Translations under genes and position numbers: made by a program
Shown: piece by piece, positions 24,846 to 33,795 of the stretch
How the letters are laid out: every line of letters begins with the position of its first letter
How positions within the stretch are numbered: the stretch's first letter is position 1
Assembly (NCBI GenBank): GCA_017936665.1
Contig: JAGBFB010000018.1
Coordinates: 148,920 to 212,919 of the forward strand
From: Spirochaetaceae bacterium
GTDB taxonomy: Bacteria; Spirochaetota; Spirochaetia; Treponematales; Treponemataceae
Direction: 5' to 3'
Length of the DNA: 64,000 bases
The notes under the pieces: model-generated
What the model saw: only the letters and a program-made list of their open reading frames with translations
What the model was told of the DNA's origin: nothing
The model's database searches: none

Positions 24846-26276
24846 GTGAAAAAGATTATTTTATCAGTTTTACTTTTTGGTTTTTCTTTGTTGATATTAT
24901 CTTGTCTAAATGGATTTACTTCTGGAGAGGATGAACCTGTTACATCAGTAACAATAGAAGCACCAGATTTCTATATTTCTAGTTATAGTGGAACAAGTAT
25001 GAATGCAGAAACAATGAAACTTTATTATTCGTATGCAGTTCCTCCTGAAGGCAAAGACCCAACAACCCTTCTTGATATTCGACCTATGATTTACGGAGTA
25101 CCTAATACAGAAGAAACTTTTTCCAATATAGTTGTTTCTACAACAAAAGAATATACAGAAATAGAAAAAACTGGAATAGACACTTCCATTTGGGATTTTT
25201 GGGTGGATTCAAAAGATAATTGGAAATTTGAAGCTAACGCAAATTACAATGTAAGTTTTGAAGCAAAATCTTCTGTGGCAGATTCTATCGTACTTGTAGA
25301 ATTAAAAGATAGTACCAAAACATTACGAGGTGCAAATATCTGTCCAAAACTTACAGAAGAATATCAAACATTTTCTTTTGAAACAGGATCCTATGATAGA
25401 GAATGGAATGGACATTTACAAATAGCCCTAGGATTTTTTGAAGGAATAATATCTATAAAAAATCTTAAAATTGAAAAAATCGAAGGAACATCTTTGCCTT
25501 ACGGAATTCATTTAGGAAGTAAAGATGATAAAATCTCAACTGAAAAAATTGAAAATGGAGTAACTTTTTCTTTTGAAACATTAAATCCAGATACTATTCC
25601 AAATTCTAGTTGGCCTATTATCAATACTGGATTTGCAATAGAAGATAACAAACTTTATGAAGTAACTTTCAATGCAAGTGCAAATGAAAAAGATGTTACT
25701 TTGAATATTGGCGCATATTCTATCGACAGCAAATATTCTCATTCTTGGAAAGTTGTAAATATCGGAACAAAGCCAATTCCTGTAAAAATGTATGTTCCAG
25801 GTGCTGTAAAAAATGATGAAAAATACAGATTTTTAGATATCGATTTTAATACAGCTAAAAATAATTCAATAACAATTACTGATGTTAAAGTTGCTGAAGT
25901 TACTGAAATGCCTCAAGATATAGACTTGTTTGTAAAAATAAATGATAAATTCGGGGAAATTACAAAAGAAACACCTTACACCATCGCACAAATTCCATCT
26001 GGTGGAAGTTTTACTTTTGACATGGCTTTTTCAAAAATAAACTCCACAGAAATTAATTGGGAAAATTTTAGTAGGATTAGTGAATTTTCTAATAATTGTA
26101 AATTTCCAGAATCTTTAGATATTTTAAATGAAATTGAATCTTCTGCTGAAGTTAAAAGAACTTTTACAAACAACACAACAGAAGAAAAATATTACAAAAT
26201 TTCACTTGATTCAAATTGGAAGATTATTTTAGAAGAAACAGAATTTTCTGTAATTGACGGAAGTACAACTCCATAA
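24846..26276 (+). CDS. Lipoprotein with paired carbohydrate-binding-like domains
   Basis: The start is taken as GTG 24846 because GGAGG sits 7 bp before it; an ATG 30 bp upstream would cross that ribosome site. The resulting 476-residue protein has a lipoprotein signal ending in LLILSC. Two beta-sandwich-like modules follow: the first contains IWDFWVDSKDNWKFEANANYNVSFEAKS and ends in ISIKNLKIEKI, the second starts near FSFETLNPD. They resemble CBM4/9-like carbohydrate-binding domains. A C-terminal domain of about 110 residues follows. Most of the protein is collinear with a 340-residue part of the giant protein at 27578-31663, so the two share a module set. No catalytic motif is visible. It is probably anchored on the outside of the cell. 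Confidence 0.75.
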   Translation: MKKIILSVLLFGFSLLILSCLNGFTSGEDEPVTSVTIEAPDFYISSYSGTSMNAETMKLYYSYAVPPEGKDPTTLLDIRPMIYGVPNTEETFSNIVVSTTKEYTEIEKTGIDTSIWDFWVDSKDNWKFEANANYNVSFEAKSSVADSIVLVELKDSTKTLRGANICPKLTEEYQTFSFETGSYDREWNGHLQIALGFFEGIISIKNLKIEKIEGTSLPYGIHLGSKDDKISTEKIENGVTFSFETLNPDTIPNSSWPIINTGFAIEDNKLYEVTFNASANEKDVTLNIGAYSIDSKYSHSWKVVNIGTKPIPVKMYVPGAVKNDEKYRFLDIDFNTAKNNSITITDVKVAEVTEMPQDIDLFVKINDKFGEITKETPYTIAQIPSGGSFTFDMAFSKINSTEINWENFSRISEFSNNCKFPESLDILNEIESSAEVKRTFTNNTTEEKYYKISLDSNWKIILEETEFSVIDGSTTP

Positions 26277-26283
26277 AAATTTC

Positions 26284-27429
26284 TTAAAAAAATCTTCGTA
26301 GTTTGATTGCATCTGCTGGGCAAATTTCGTGACAGCAAAAACAATGCAAACATTTAGTTGCATCGCTTAACTGTGCTGTTCCATTTTTGCCCGTCATTTT
26401 TATTATCTGTGCAGGACAAATCTGTTTACATCGTTGGCACTTTAAACATTTACTTTGCTTAAAATGAACATTACGAGTTAAAATTTTTGTGGCAAGAAAA
26501 TCTAACCAACCTGGAAGCATTTTTCCTAAAGTTTGGGAAGGCTCTTTTACAATTTTGAAATTACGAGTTTGTTCTCTGATTTCCTCTATAGATTCTCCTA
26601 AAACTTTAATTTGCTCAGGATTATCAAGCCAAATTTTTCTTTCTAAAGCATCCTTTAAATTTACTACTTCATAAGGATTATAACCAACGATTTCTGCACA
26701 AAACCAATCTAATGCAAGAATATTATCAGAACTTGCTAAAAATCCTAACTTTACAGGATCGCCACTTCCAGGCCCACCAGGACCTTCCATTCCAACAATT
26801 GCATCCATAACAGCATAACAAGGTTTTGCACAAATATTCAAATCAGTTAAGAAGGCACCAAAATCTTCTTTTTTTGGAAAGCGATAATGACTTTGTGCTT
26901 TATCAAGACCAACCATCAAACCAAAAAGATTTTTCATCGCTCCTGTATAAGACATAAACTGATGTGTTTTCAATTTTGAAAGAGAAACAACAATATCTGC
27001 TTTTTCAAAAGCAGTTGCAAAACTAAATTGCTTTACAATTTTTCCTTCTGGACAAGGAACTATCAAACTTCCATTAAAATCTGCCCATATTCCTCCGTTT
27101 TGTTCTACAATATCATAAAGACCAATTGATTTTGCTGCATTTGTGGAATTTGCAATTGCAGGAGATTCCCCAACTAAAACTTCTTTTGCACCAAGTTCAA
27201 CAAAGGCTTTTACACAAGCGCCCACAACAACAGGATGAGTACAAACTGCATCTTCAACTTTTTTTGGATAAAGAATATTTGGTTTTAAAAGAACAGTTTT
27301 TCCTTTTACATCTGGTGGAGGAACTAATTCTAAAAGTTTTTTTACACTCTGATAAACTGATGAAAATTCATATTCATCACATTTTTGAACAGCCACAGAA
27401 GTGGACATAGTTTTATTGAAAGTTTGCAT
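26284..27429 (-). CDS. DUF362 protein with two C-terminal [4Fe-4S] clusters
   Basis: This roughly 381-residue cytoplasmic protein consists of a DUF362 domain (KTVLLKPNILYPK, THPVVVGACVKAFVELGAKEVLVGESP, FSFATAFEKADIVVSLSKLKTHQFMSYTGAMKNLFG) followed by a bacterial ferredoxin domain. The ferredoxin has two CxxCxxCxxxCP motifs (CLKCQRCKQICP and CLHCFCCHEICP). The family is widespread in anaerobes, and its electron-transfer role is not established. The ATG at 27429 is chosen over a GTG at 27447. Neither has a clear Shine-Dalgarno, and a third ATG (27408) is possible. It is convergent with the lipoprotein gene, stop to stop 7 bp apart. Confidence 0.88.
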   Translation of the reverse strand: MQTFNKTMSTSVAVQKCDEYEFSSVYQSVKKLLELVPPPDVKGKTVLLKPNILYPKKVEDAVCTHPVVVGACVKAFVELGAKEVLVGESPAIANSTNAAKSIGLYDIVEQNGGIWADFNGSLIVPCPEGKIVKQFSFATAFEKADIVVSLSKLKTHQFMSYTGAMKNLFGLMVGLDKAQSHYRFPKKEDFGAFLTDLNICAKPCYAVMDAIVGMEGPGGPGSGDPVKLGFLASSDNILALDWFCAEIVGYNPYEVVNLKDALERKIWLDNPEQIKVLGESIEEIREQTRNFKIVKEPSQTLGKMLPGWLDFLATKILTRNVHFKQSKCLKCQRCKQICPAQIIKMTGKNGTAQLSDATKCLHCFCCHEICPADAIKLRRFF

Positions 27430-27496
27430 ATTTTTAGGATATATCACAAAATAAAAAAAGACAAGGAGTAATAATTTGTTTTTTTTGTATATAAAA

Positions 27497-27536
27497 AACT
27501 CCCAAGGTTCGATAAAAATTTCAAACCTCGAGAGTT
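27497..27536. terminator. Bidirectional intrinsic terminator
   Basis: Arms 27497-27509 and 27524-27536 pair over 11 of 13 positions with a 14-base loop. T-rich runs follow on both strands. It sits just after the stop of the giant lipoprotein frame on the minus strand and would insulate the DUF362 gene. Confidence 0.7.
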
Positions 27537-27577
27537 ATCTTTTTTTATACTAATTATTTATTCTAAAATTAGTTTTT

Positions 27578-30500
27578 TTATACTTCTTCTACTTTTAAAG
27601 TAACTGTTCCTTCTTGTGAACAAGTAACTGTAATTTTATATGTTGTATCAACAACAAAACCTGTCACTTTAATATCATTTCCTTGCACAGCATCAATTAA
27701 AACCGCATCACCTCCAATTATAGGCTGATTAGCTGGATCTGCGATACCATAAGAAGTACCATCCCATGAACCAGCAGAAGTTCTCAATTTGAAAGCACAT
27801 GTTCCAGATTGACTTCCCCAACCATTCATATAATCTTGATAAGTAAAAGTTGTAGTATAAACACCATTATCTTCATAGATTAAATTAAGTGTAACAGTTT
27901 CATCATAAACATAAGTTCCTGCATCAGTTTCACTTGCTGTAACAGAAAAATCACCAATTATATCGCCATTTGCAAAAAGTAAAAGATTATCTTGCCATTT
28001 AGCATATACTGTACACTCTGAATCTACTGAAGATATAAAATCATCTCCATTTTCTGTAAGAGTCCAACCAACAAAAGTGTAACCTTCTTTTTCTGGTTTT
28101 ACTGCCAATAAATTACTAACATCTAATGTTACATTTGAAGAACTTCCGTTAAAAGTACCATCATTTAAATCAAATGTTACAGAATAAGTAGGCAATTCTT
28201 CTACAATAATTCGATAATCATGATAAATCCACAACTTAAATTCTCGATCAATAACAGTATTATTTGTTATTACAGATCTACCATCTTTATTTGTTGAAAT
28301 ATCTAAAATTTCAGAACCTGTAACATAACGTAATTCTACAACATTTGACCAATCGTGATCAAAATTTTCTGCACCAATTTGAGCAAAAATTTCATAAGAT
28401 TCACCAGCAGGAATAGTTATATCCTGTCCAGAACCTAGATAACCCATAAATTGATTCCAATAATCGTTTTCACCTTGTAATGCAAATAACACATCGGGTT
28501 TTTCTTCTGATCCTACAATTTCAACTGTAAAGTTTGAAATTGTAATTGTTGATATAGCTGAACTACTAAAACCGATGTCCATAAAATCATATTCAGTAGA
28601 ATTATCAGTTCCTACATGGGGAACATATAAACTAAAATTTGTTGGTGTTGAAGAGATTTCCTGATGGTTCCAAGATTTTGAAAATTTTTCTTGAGATGCC
28701 CTTGCAACAAAATTTAAATTTGTAGTTTCTGTAGCACTTGCATCAAAAGTAATTTTATATAAATTACCTAATTCTGCCTTTTGCCCAGAAATTTTTATCC
28801 ATTCAGATGTATCTCTAATTTCTACAGTAAATCCATTTTCTGTCCTATTTGAAATAACAGAATTGTTATATTCTGTAACAGGAAGAAGATTTGTATTAAC
28901 TCCTTCAACTTTTAAATTACGAAGATAAACAACATCTGTAGTTCCAACATAAACTATAAATTGAGCAAGCCAATCGCCTTGCCAAGATCCTGCTTCAAAT
29001 TCAATTGTTTGCCATTCTGTATTGATGGTCTTTTTTACTTGAACATGAGATTCAGTTCTAAGATAATCTGCTAATCTAAAAATAACATCTTTTTCAGAAT
29101 CAGATTTTACTTCAACAGAAACTTTGTAGTTTTGATTTGCAGACATTTCAAATTCTTCTGTTGCTGTAACATAATAATCCCATTCAGAATTTGCTGTTTC
29201 AGCATTTGGATTTTCAATCATAACTTCTGTATCAAACTTTGTAACTGTAACTGATGAATCAGAAGAAATAAAATTTGTTTCGTCGATTACAGTAGTTGGC
29301 CAAAATTCATCTATTTTTGAAAAATCTACATCGTAGGCTCTATAGAAATAACAATTATTCAATCTAAACGAATTATCTAAAATTTCAAATGACTCTGAAT
29401 CGTCCAATGTAACGATATTTCCCGAAACAGTATAGGTTAAATCAGAAGTTTCAATTTCTCCATCTGCAACTTGAAACGCAGTTCCATTACTAGCCTGTAC
29501 GAATAAAAGAGTCTCTGAATAAGTAACCCAAACACCTGCTAAAGAATCATTTTCTACATTTTCATCTACACGAGAAAAATTTGTATCTTCGTAGTTTATA
29601 GTTCCATCTTCATTTATTTCTAAATCATAAGTTACAGAACCGTCAGTAATAGTTGCTACATCACCTGAATATGAATATGGCATAATACCATCAAGTTCAC
29701 CAGCATAGAAAGTCATTGTATCATCTGAAAAAATCAGATACCAAATAGAAGAATCTTCAAAAGATGCATACCAAGTTCCTTTAAATTGATTTACATTAGA
29801 AACGTTTGGAATCCATTTTGCATATACAGTTAAATTATTTTCTGTAACTGTGTATGGGAAAGTCATTAGATTATTAAATTCAGAATCAGTGTACCAACCA
29901 GCAAAAGTATAATCTGTTCCTTCGTAAATTAGTGTAGGGAAAGTTTCGATTTGTGATCCAATATCTACATACATATACATTGAATCCCAATTTTCTAGTT
30001 TTCCACGTTCTGATTCAAAGTAAATCAAACTTTGCTTTTGGCCAAGATTTTTTCCAGAATAGGTTTTATTTGAATCAAATTCTTCAAGTTTTACATTAGA
30101 AAGCTGAATGTATTCAATCCCATCAGTTAATTCCATATCTTTTGTCCAGAAACAAAGACCAAACATATTATTTACTTCTGTTTCTGGTACATCAAAAATT
30201 ATATAATAATCTCCACTTCCTGTTAAATCTGAATATGAGCCAATATCTTTTTCCGTAGTTCCGTTGCGTAAATTTATACAACCAGTTAAATTTTTATCAT
30301 CTGTAAAAGAGAATACATATTTTCCTGCTTGTTTAATTTCTTTTTCATATCCAAATTGAAGTTTCCAGTTATTAAAGGATTCTTCTCTTCTTTCGATAGA
30401 TCGTTGAACTTTTATAGAATCTTCAGACATATCTTGTAATACAATCCAGTTAGCAGGATAGGTTCTACAGGAGGAATCACTCCAAATGCTCCATTGTGGG

Positions 30501-31663
30501 AAATCTGCTTTCTTTTCCCAAACACCATTTTTTTCAATCCACATAGGAGTGATATAACAATCTTTAATGTAGGTATCACCTTGATTTAATCTAAATTGAA
30601 ATTCAATCTCTTCATTTAAATCTTCTGAAGTTAAATAAAATTGATATGTGTATTTTTTATATTCTGTAGTAAGATCAATTGTAGGAGATAATAACTCTAA
30701 CTCATCATCATAATTTCTAATACAAAGTGTTTGAGTTCTTTCTGTATCAGCTTTTGCCCAGAAAGAAATAATGTATGCTGTAGAACTATTAAATCTACGA
30801 GAAAACATCATAGAATGTTTCCAGTTTGCATCTAGAGTAGAACCTACAGTTCCAACAGCCTCCGAACCTGAATTTTCAAGTTCTACATTTTCTGTTCCTG
30901 TTTGTTCTTTTTGGTAATCATAAACTTTCCAGTTTAGTGCAACAGTTGTAGGTTTTGTAACACCTTCAGATACTGTAATTTTTTCTTCTTCAACAACAGT
31001 TCCTTTTTCAGTAGCAACAACTTCTAGTTTTACATCGCTAGATTCAACATGAATTGTTGCAGTTTCGTTAGTTGTTTCATTTTTTACTTCTGCAATAATT
31101 TGATCTACAGAAGTATTTCCTTTTAAAGTGATTTTTTCTACGGATTTATCAATAAGAATTTCGCCAAAGTCGGCTGTAGAATCTTCTGTGTTTTCAATTT
31201 CTGAATCAAGAGTACAGTTTGTAGAAATAACTGCACTTTCAACTTTTGCAGCTTTTCCATCATCTGCTTTTAAAACAATACGAACATTTTCTTTTGCAAC
31301 TTGAAGATTTTTTATAGTGGTTGCAGCAATATGAATTGAATTTGCACCACCGCCTCTAACATAAAGACTTTGAACTTCATAACAATTTGAAATTTCAAAA
31401 TCTCCATCTCTAATTTCTTCATCAGCTAAAACGCTTTCAACATTTCTTAAATTTTCAAAAACAACCCTGTCACTTTTTACAACAAAGGTTGCATTTTTTA
31501 AATTACCATCACAAATTGTTATAGGTTTATCAATTGTGTAAGAATCAGAATCTTTAATTTCAAGATCTTCTTTTCCAAGATTAATAACATCACCACTAGG
31601 AGCAGAATTAATTCTTTCTTTTAGTGTTTTAGATTGTCCCCCCCCCCGTGATAGGATTTTCAT
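27578..31663 (-). CDS. Giant surface protein, body of a phase-off lipoprotein
   Basis: This 1361-residue frame lacks a signal peptide; its apparent ATG lies inside the coding region for a lipoprotein leader in another frame. The body has a beta-helix-like N-terminus (about 1-220), then beta-sandwich modules. Two InlB/Listeria-Bacteroides repeats end in TVYAKW (about 555-600 and 1200-1240). A small-domain region follows (FKGTWYASFEDSSIWYLIFSDDTMTFY). CBM-like modules (about 825-1170) are shared with the lipoprotein at 24846. The last 130 residues form another beta domain. Removing one G from the 10-G tract at 31638-31647 would fuse it to the leader at 31766, giving a 1395-residue lipoprotein. 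Without that change export is unlikely. The function is probably glycan binding or adhesion. Confidence 0.85.
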   Translation of the reverse strand: MKILSRGGGQSKTLKERINSAPSGDVINLGKEDLEIKDSDSYTIDKPITICDGNLKNATFVVKSDRVVFENLRNVESVLADEEIRDGDFEISNCYEVQSLYVRGGGANSIHIAATTIKNLQVAKENVRIVLKADDGKAAKVESAVISTNCTLDSEIENTEDSTADFGEILIDKSVEKITLKGNTSVDQIIAEVKNETTNETATIHVESSDVKLEVVATEKGTVVEEEKITVSEGVTKPTTVALNWKVYDYQKEQTGTENVELENSGSEAVGTVGSTLDANWKHSMMFSRRFNSSTAYIISFWAKADTERTQTLCIRNYDDELELLSPTIDLTTEYKKYTYQFYLTSEDLNEEIEFQFRLNQGDTYIKDCYITPMWIEKNGVWEKKADFPQWSIWSDSSCRTYPANWIVLQDMSEDSIKVQRSIERREESFNNWKLQFGYEKEIKQAGKYVFSFTDDKNLTGCINLRNGTTEKDIGSYSDLTGSGDYYIIFDVPETEVNNMFGLCFWTKDMELTDGIEYIQLSNVKLEEFDSNKTYSGKNLGQKQSLIYFESERGKLENWDSMYMYVDIGSQIETFPTLIYEGTDYTFAGWYTDSEFNNLMTFPYTVTENNLTVYAKWIPNVSNVNQFKGTWYASFEDSSIWYLIFSDDTMTFYAGELDGIMPYSYSGDVATITDGSVTYDLEINEDGTINYEDTNFSRVDENVENDSLAGVWVTYSETLLFVQASNGTAFQVADGEIETSDLTYTVSGNIVTLDDSESFEILDNSFRLNNCYFYRAYDVDFSKIDEFWPTTVIDETNFISSDSSVTVTKFDTEVMIENPNAETANSEWDYYVTATEEFEMSANQNYKVSVEVKSDSEKDVIFRLADYLRTESHVQVKKTINTEWQTIEFEAGSWQGDWLAQFIVYVGTTDVVYLRNLKVEGVNTNLLPVTEYNNSVISNRTENGFTVEIRDTSEWIKISGQKAELGNLYKITFDASATETTNLNFVARASQEKFSKSWNHQEISSTPTNFSLYVPHVGTDNSTEYDFMDIGFSSSAISTITISNFTVEIVGSEEKPDVLFALQGENDYWNQFMGYLGSGQDITIPAGESYEIFAQIGAENFDHDWSNVVELRYVTGSEILDISTNKDGRSVITNNTVIDREFKLWIYHDYRIIVEELPTYSVTFDLNDGTFNGSSSNVTLDVSNLLAVKPEKEGYTFVGWTLTENGDDFISSVDSECTVYAKWQDNLLLFANGDIIGDFSVTASETDAGTYVYDETVTLNLIYEDNGVYTTTFTYQDYMNGWGSQSGTCAFKLRTSAGSWDGTSYGIADPANQPIIGGDAVLIDAVQGNDIKVTGFVVDTTYKITVTCSQEGTVTLKVEEV

Positions 31664-31766
31664 TGTTTGGAGGAGTTACAGGATTATCACCTGGTTTTTC
31701 TCCACAAGCTGCTAGTATAAATAACATACTCAACACAGCAATCACAGATAACAAGATTTTTTTCAT
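31629..31766 (-). CDS. 45-residue lipoprotein leader frame, out of phase with the giant protein
   Basis: An ATG at 31766 with GGGAG upstream opens a frame that reads a textbook lipoprotein signal (MKKILLSVIAVLSM, then ILAAC with Cys21) and a proline/asparagine linker. It then enters the poly-G tract as Gly-Gly-Gly and stops at TAA (31629-31631). The bases after the tract continue open in the next frame as the giant protein. This is therefore the true 5' end of that gene in an OFF state rather than an independent peptide. A sequencing error in the homopolymer would look the same. Confidence 0.8.
   Translation of the reverse strand: MKKILLSVIAVLSMLFILAACGEKPGDNPVTPPNNENPITGGGTI
31638..31647. 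repeat. Homopolymeric tract of 10 G (minus strand), candidate phase switch
   Basis: Ten consecutive C on the plus strand, read as G10 in the gene. With 9 or 12 G the leader and the 1361-residue body are in one frame; with 10 or 11 the leader ends within ten codons. Such tracts slip readily in replication. The only comparable tract in the window is G9 in the pullulanase gene at 60841-60849. Confidence 0.9.
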
Positions 31767-31875
31767 CTTTATCTTCTCCCTTTAGTAGTTTATATTTTCC
31801 TATTTGAAAAACATTAATTAATTTTATCATACAAAGTAATAAAAATCTATATTAACTCAGTTATCCACATAATAA

Positions 31876-31932
31876 AAAAAGACAAGGAGTTCTAATTTCA
31901 AAGTGTTTGAAAAAAGATTTCCTTGCCTTTTT
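31876..31932 (-). terminator. Intrinsic terminator with long loop
   Basis: Arms 31876-31888 and 31920-31932 pair over 13 positions with one G-T mismatch and a 31-base loop, ending in a T run on the minus strand. It follows the small membrane protein gene. The left-arm sequence (AAAAAAAGACAAGGAGT) recurs at about 27454-27470. A lone perfect DnaA box lies at 31861-31869. The remaining bases up to 31766 show no gene. Confidence 0.65.
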
Positions 31933-31953
31933 ATGAAATGAAAAAATTTTATC

Positions 31954-32313
31954 TTAGCGTTTCTTTTTTAGAATAAAAAATGCAATCACACTAAGAACAG
32001 TTAAGACGCTACCACATATTATCATTAGAGTAGAACTTGCGTATAACTTTAATCCTACTTTTAATTTTGTAACATCTGCATCATCTGACATATCAAGAAT
32101 GTCATCAAGTGTTATTGTTTCACCAAAAATTTTCATTTCACCATTCATTACTTTAGAAACTAATGATGGAGAAAGTTTTTCTCCGAGGAAAAAATTTAAT
32201 GATTCATTAACTTCTTTAACATCCTTGTTCAAATCAACTGCCAAACGACATCCAACACCACCTAACAAAAGTACGATTCCAATAATCATACAAATGATAG
32301 CAATTTTTTTCAT
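31954..32313 (-). CDS. Small two-helix membrane protein
   Basis: This 119-residue protein has an N-terminal membrane helix (IAIICMIIGIVLLLGGVGC), an approximately 65-residue soluble loop rich in Asp, Lys and Glu, and a second helix at the C-terminus before a KKKR end. The first helix could alternatively be a lipoprotein signal, since LGGVGC fits a lipobox. I do not recognise a family. An excellent AGGAGG and a second AAGGA precede the ATG. It lies 35 bp downstream of the esterase gene on the same strand and is followed by a terminator, so the two are probably one transcript. Confidence 0.7.
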   Translation of the reverse strand: MKKIAIICMIIGIVLLLGGVGCRLAVDLNKDVKEVNESLNFFLGEKLSPSLVSKVMNGEMKIFGETITLDDILDMSDDADVTKLKVGLKLYASSTLMIICGSVLTVLSVIAFFILKKKR

Positions 32314-32348
32314 ATTCCTTTCCTCCTTTTATATGAAACCACTGCTTA

Positions 32349-33650
32349 TTAATACATAAATTCTAAGAAATCAGGAATTCTTTTTGACCAAGCTTGTTCA
32401 TTATGAGAATGACCTACACTTTCTTGATAGAATAAATCGCCCTCATCTGATGGTTTTTCAGCTTGTTTATATCCTTTACTTAAAATGTATTCTTTCAAAT
32501 ATTGTGTTCCAGGAAGCAAAATCATTTCTAATGCGTCCCCTGTTCCACAGTCAATGTAGAATTTAACTTTTTTATCGCTGGAAAAATTAAATCCGTCTTC
32601 TTTAATAATTTGTTCAAATCCAGTACTTCCGCCAGAAAATAAACCTGCACCACTAAATACATCTGGATTTTGGCTAGCAATATAAGCAGAACAGAAAGCT
32701 CCATAACTACTTCCTGCTATTACACGACCACTTCTGTCTGAAATTGTATTATAATTTTTTTCGATTAAAGGAATAATTTCTTCTACAATCATCAAACGAT
32801 GTTCATTTGCATATCGTTTAAATTCAGCTGAATCTGTAACTGGCTCATCAGGAAGTTCATCGCACCAACCAGCATATTCTTTTGTTCGATTACGATTATT
32901 TGAAATTCCAACAATGATTGCACTTTGAATTTTACCTTCTTGAACAAGGCGTTCCATTGAAGTTTCAACTTTCCAACCTCTCCATGGCAAACTTTTTTCG
33001 TCCCAAACATTTTGACCATCTAACATATACAAAACTGGAAATTTCTTTTCATTATCGATATTGTTCAAATATTCAGCTGGAAGATAAACATAAATATCTC
33101 TTGCTCCCATCCATTCATATTTGCTTTCAAATCTAAAAATTTCTAAGCCTCCAACTTTATCAGAAAGACGAGCTAAACTTGATTTTTTTCTATCACAATG
33201 TTTTAAAGGATTTGCAGGATCGTTTTCTTGGTATCCATCGTTTTCTTTTATCATATAAGTTAAAAATGCCTTGTCTGTTTTTAGTTTTACAGTTTTATAA
33301 AAAATAGGAGTTTTCTTAATATTCTTTAATTCTGTTCCAGAAAGTTCAGGATGATTATCACAAGAAATTGTAATTACAGAAGGATTTTTTGCATCAAAGT
33401 CTTTATCAAAATACAAAAAAGTTATTTCATAATTTCCTTCCCCTTTATCAACAATGACAGGACTTCCGTTTTCTTTAACAAATTTATCAAATATAGATTT
33501 TTGTACATTTAATAAATCTTCACCTTGATTTTCTTTACCAGCTGCTTTTAATTCTGCCGTAAAATTTTTTAGTAATTTTCCTTGTGCAAAAACATTTGTT
33601 ACCAAACACAATGCTAATAACAAAAAAAAGATTTTTCTAAAATTCTTCAT
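32349..33650 (-). CDS. Exported CE1/esterase D-type alpha/beta-hydrolase
   Basis: This 433-residue protein has a cleavable signal peptide ending in NVFAQ. An N-terminal beta domain (about 25-165), like that of enterochelin esterases, precedes an esterase D-like hydrolase (about 165-433). The nucleophile is in GSSYGA (Ser near 310), an acid candidate is in DCGTGDALE, and the base is the His in VGHSHNEQAW (about 415). A YMLDGQNVW stretch is characteristic of the Fes/feruloyl-esterase family. The likely role is removing ester substituents from plant polysaccharides, but a siderophore esterase activity cannot be excluded. GGAGG precedes the ATG. It is probably cotranscribed with the small membrane protein. 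Confidence 0.85.
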   Translation of the reverse strand: MKNFRKIFFLLLALCLVTNVFAQGKLLKNFTAELKAAGKENQGEDLLNVQKSIFDKFVKENGSPVIVDKGEGNYEITFLYFDKDFDAKNPSVITISCDNHPELSGTELKNIKKTPIFYKTVKLKTDKAFLTYMIKENDGYQENDPANPLKHCDRKKSSLARLSDKVGGLEIFRFESKYEWMGARDIYVYLPAEYLNNIDNEKKFPVLYMLDGQNVWDEKSLPWRGWKVETSMERLVQEGKIQSAIIVGISNNRNRTKEYAGWCDELPDEPVTDSAEFKRYANEHRLMIVEEIIPLIEKNYNTISDRSGRVIAGSSYGAFCSAYIASQNPDVFSGAGLFSGGSTGFEQIIKEDGFNFSSDKKVKFYIDCGTGDALEMILLPGTQYLKEYILSKGYKQAEKPSDEGDLFYQESVGHSHNEQAWSKRIPDFLEFMY

Positions 33651-33795
33651 GTTTCCTCCAAAAATTTATTTATTCACTTTCTATTGTAACACGATATTTA
33701 AATTTCATGTTGTAATATTTTTATTAAAAATACTTAAATTAAACTTGTTCTTTAATATACTTTTTATTTTTTACAAAATTTACTAATATCTAAAA

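Noticed and set aside
31873..31890. Insertion sequence ends suggested by the repeated AAAAAAAGACAAGGAGT at 27454 and 31874
   Set aside because: The two copies are in direct orientation near terminators, no transposase or target duplication lies between them, and the segment holds an intact surface-protein gene; they are more likely similar terminator arms.
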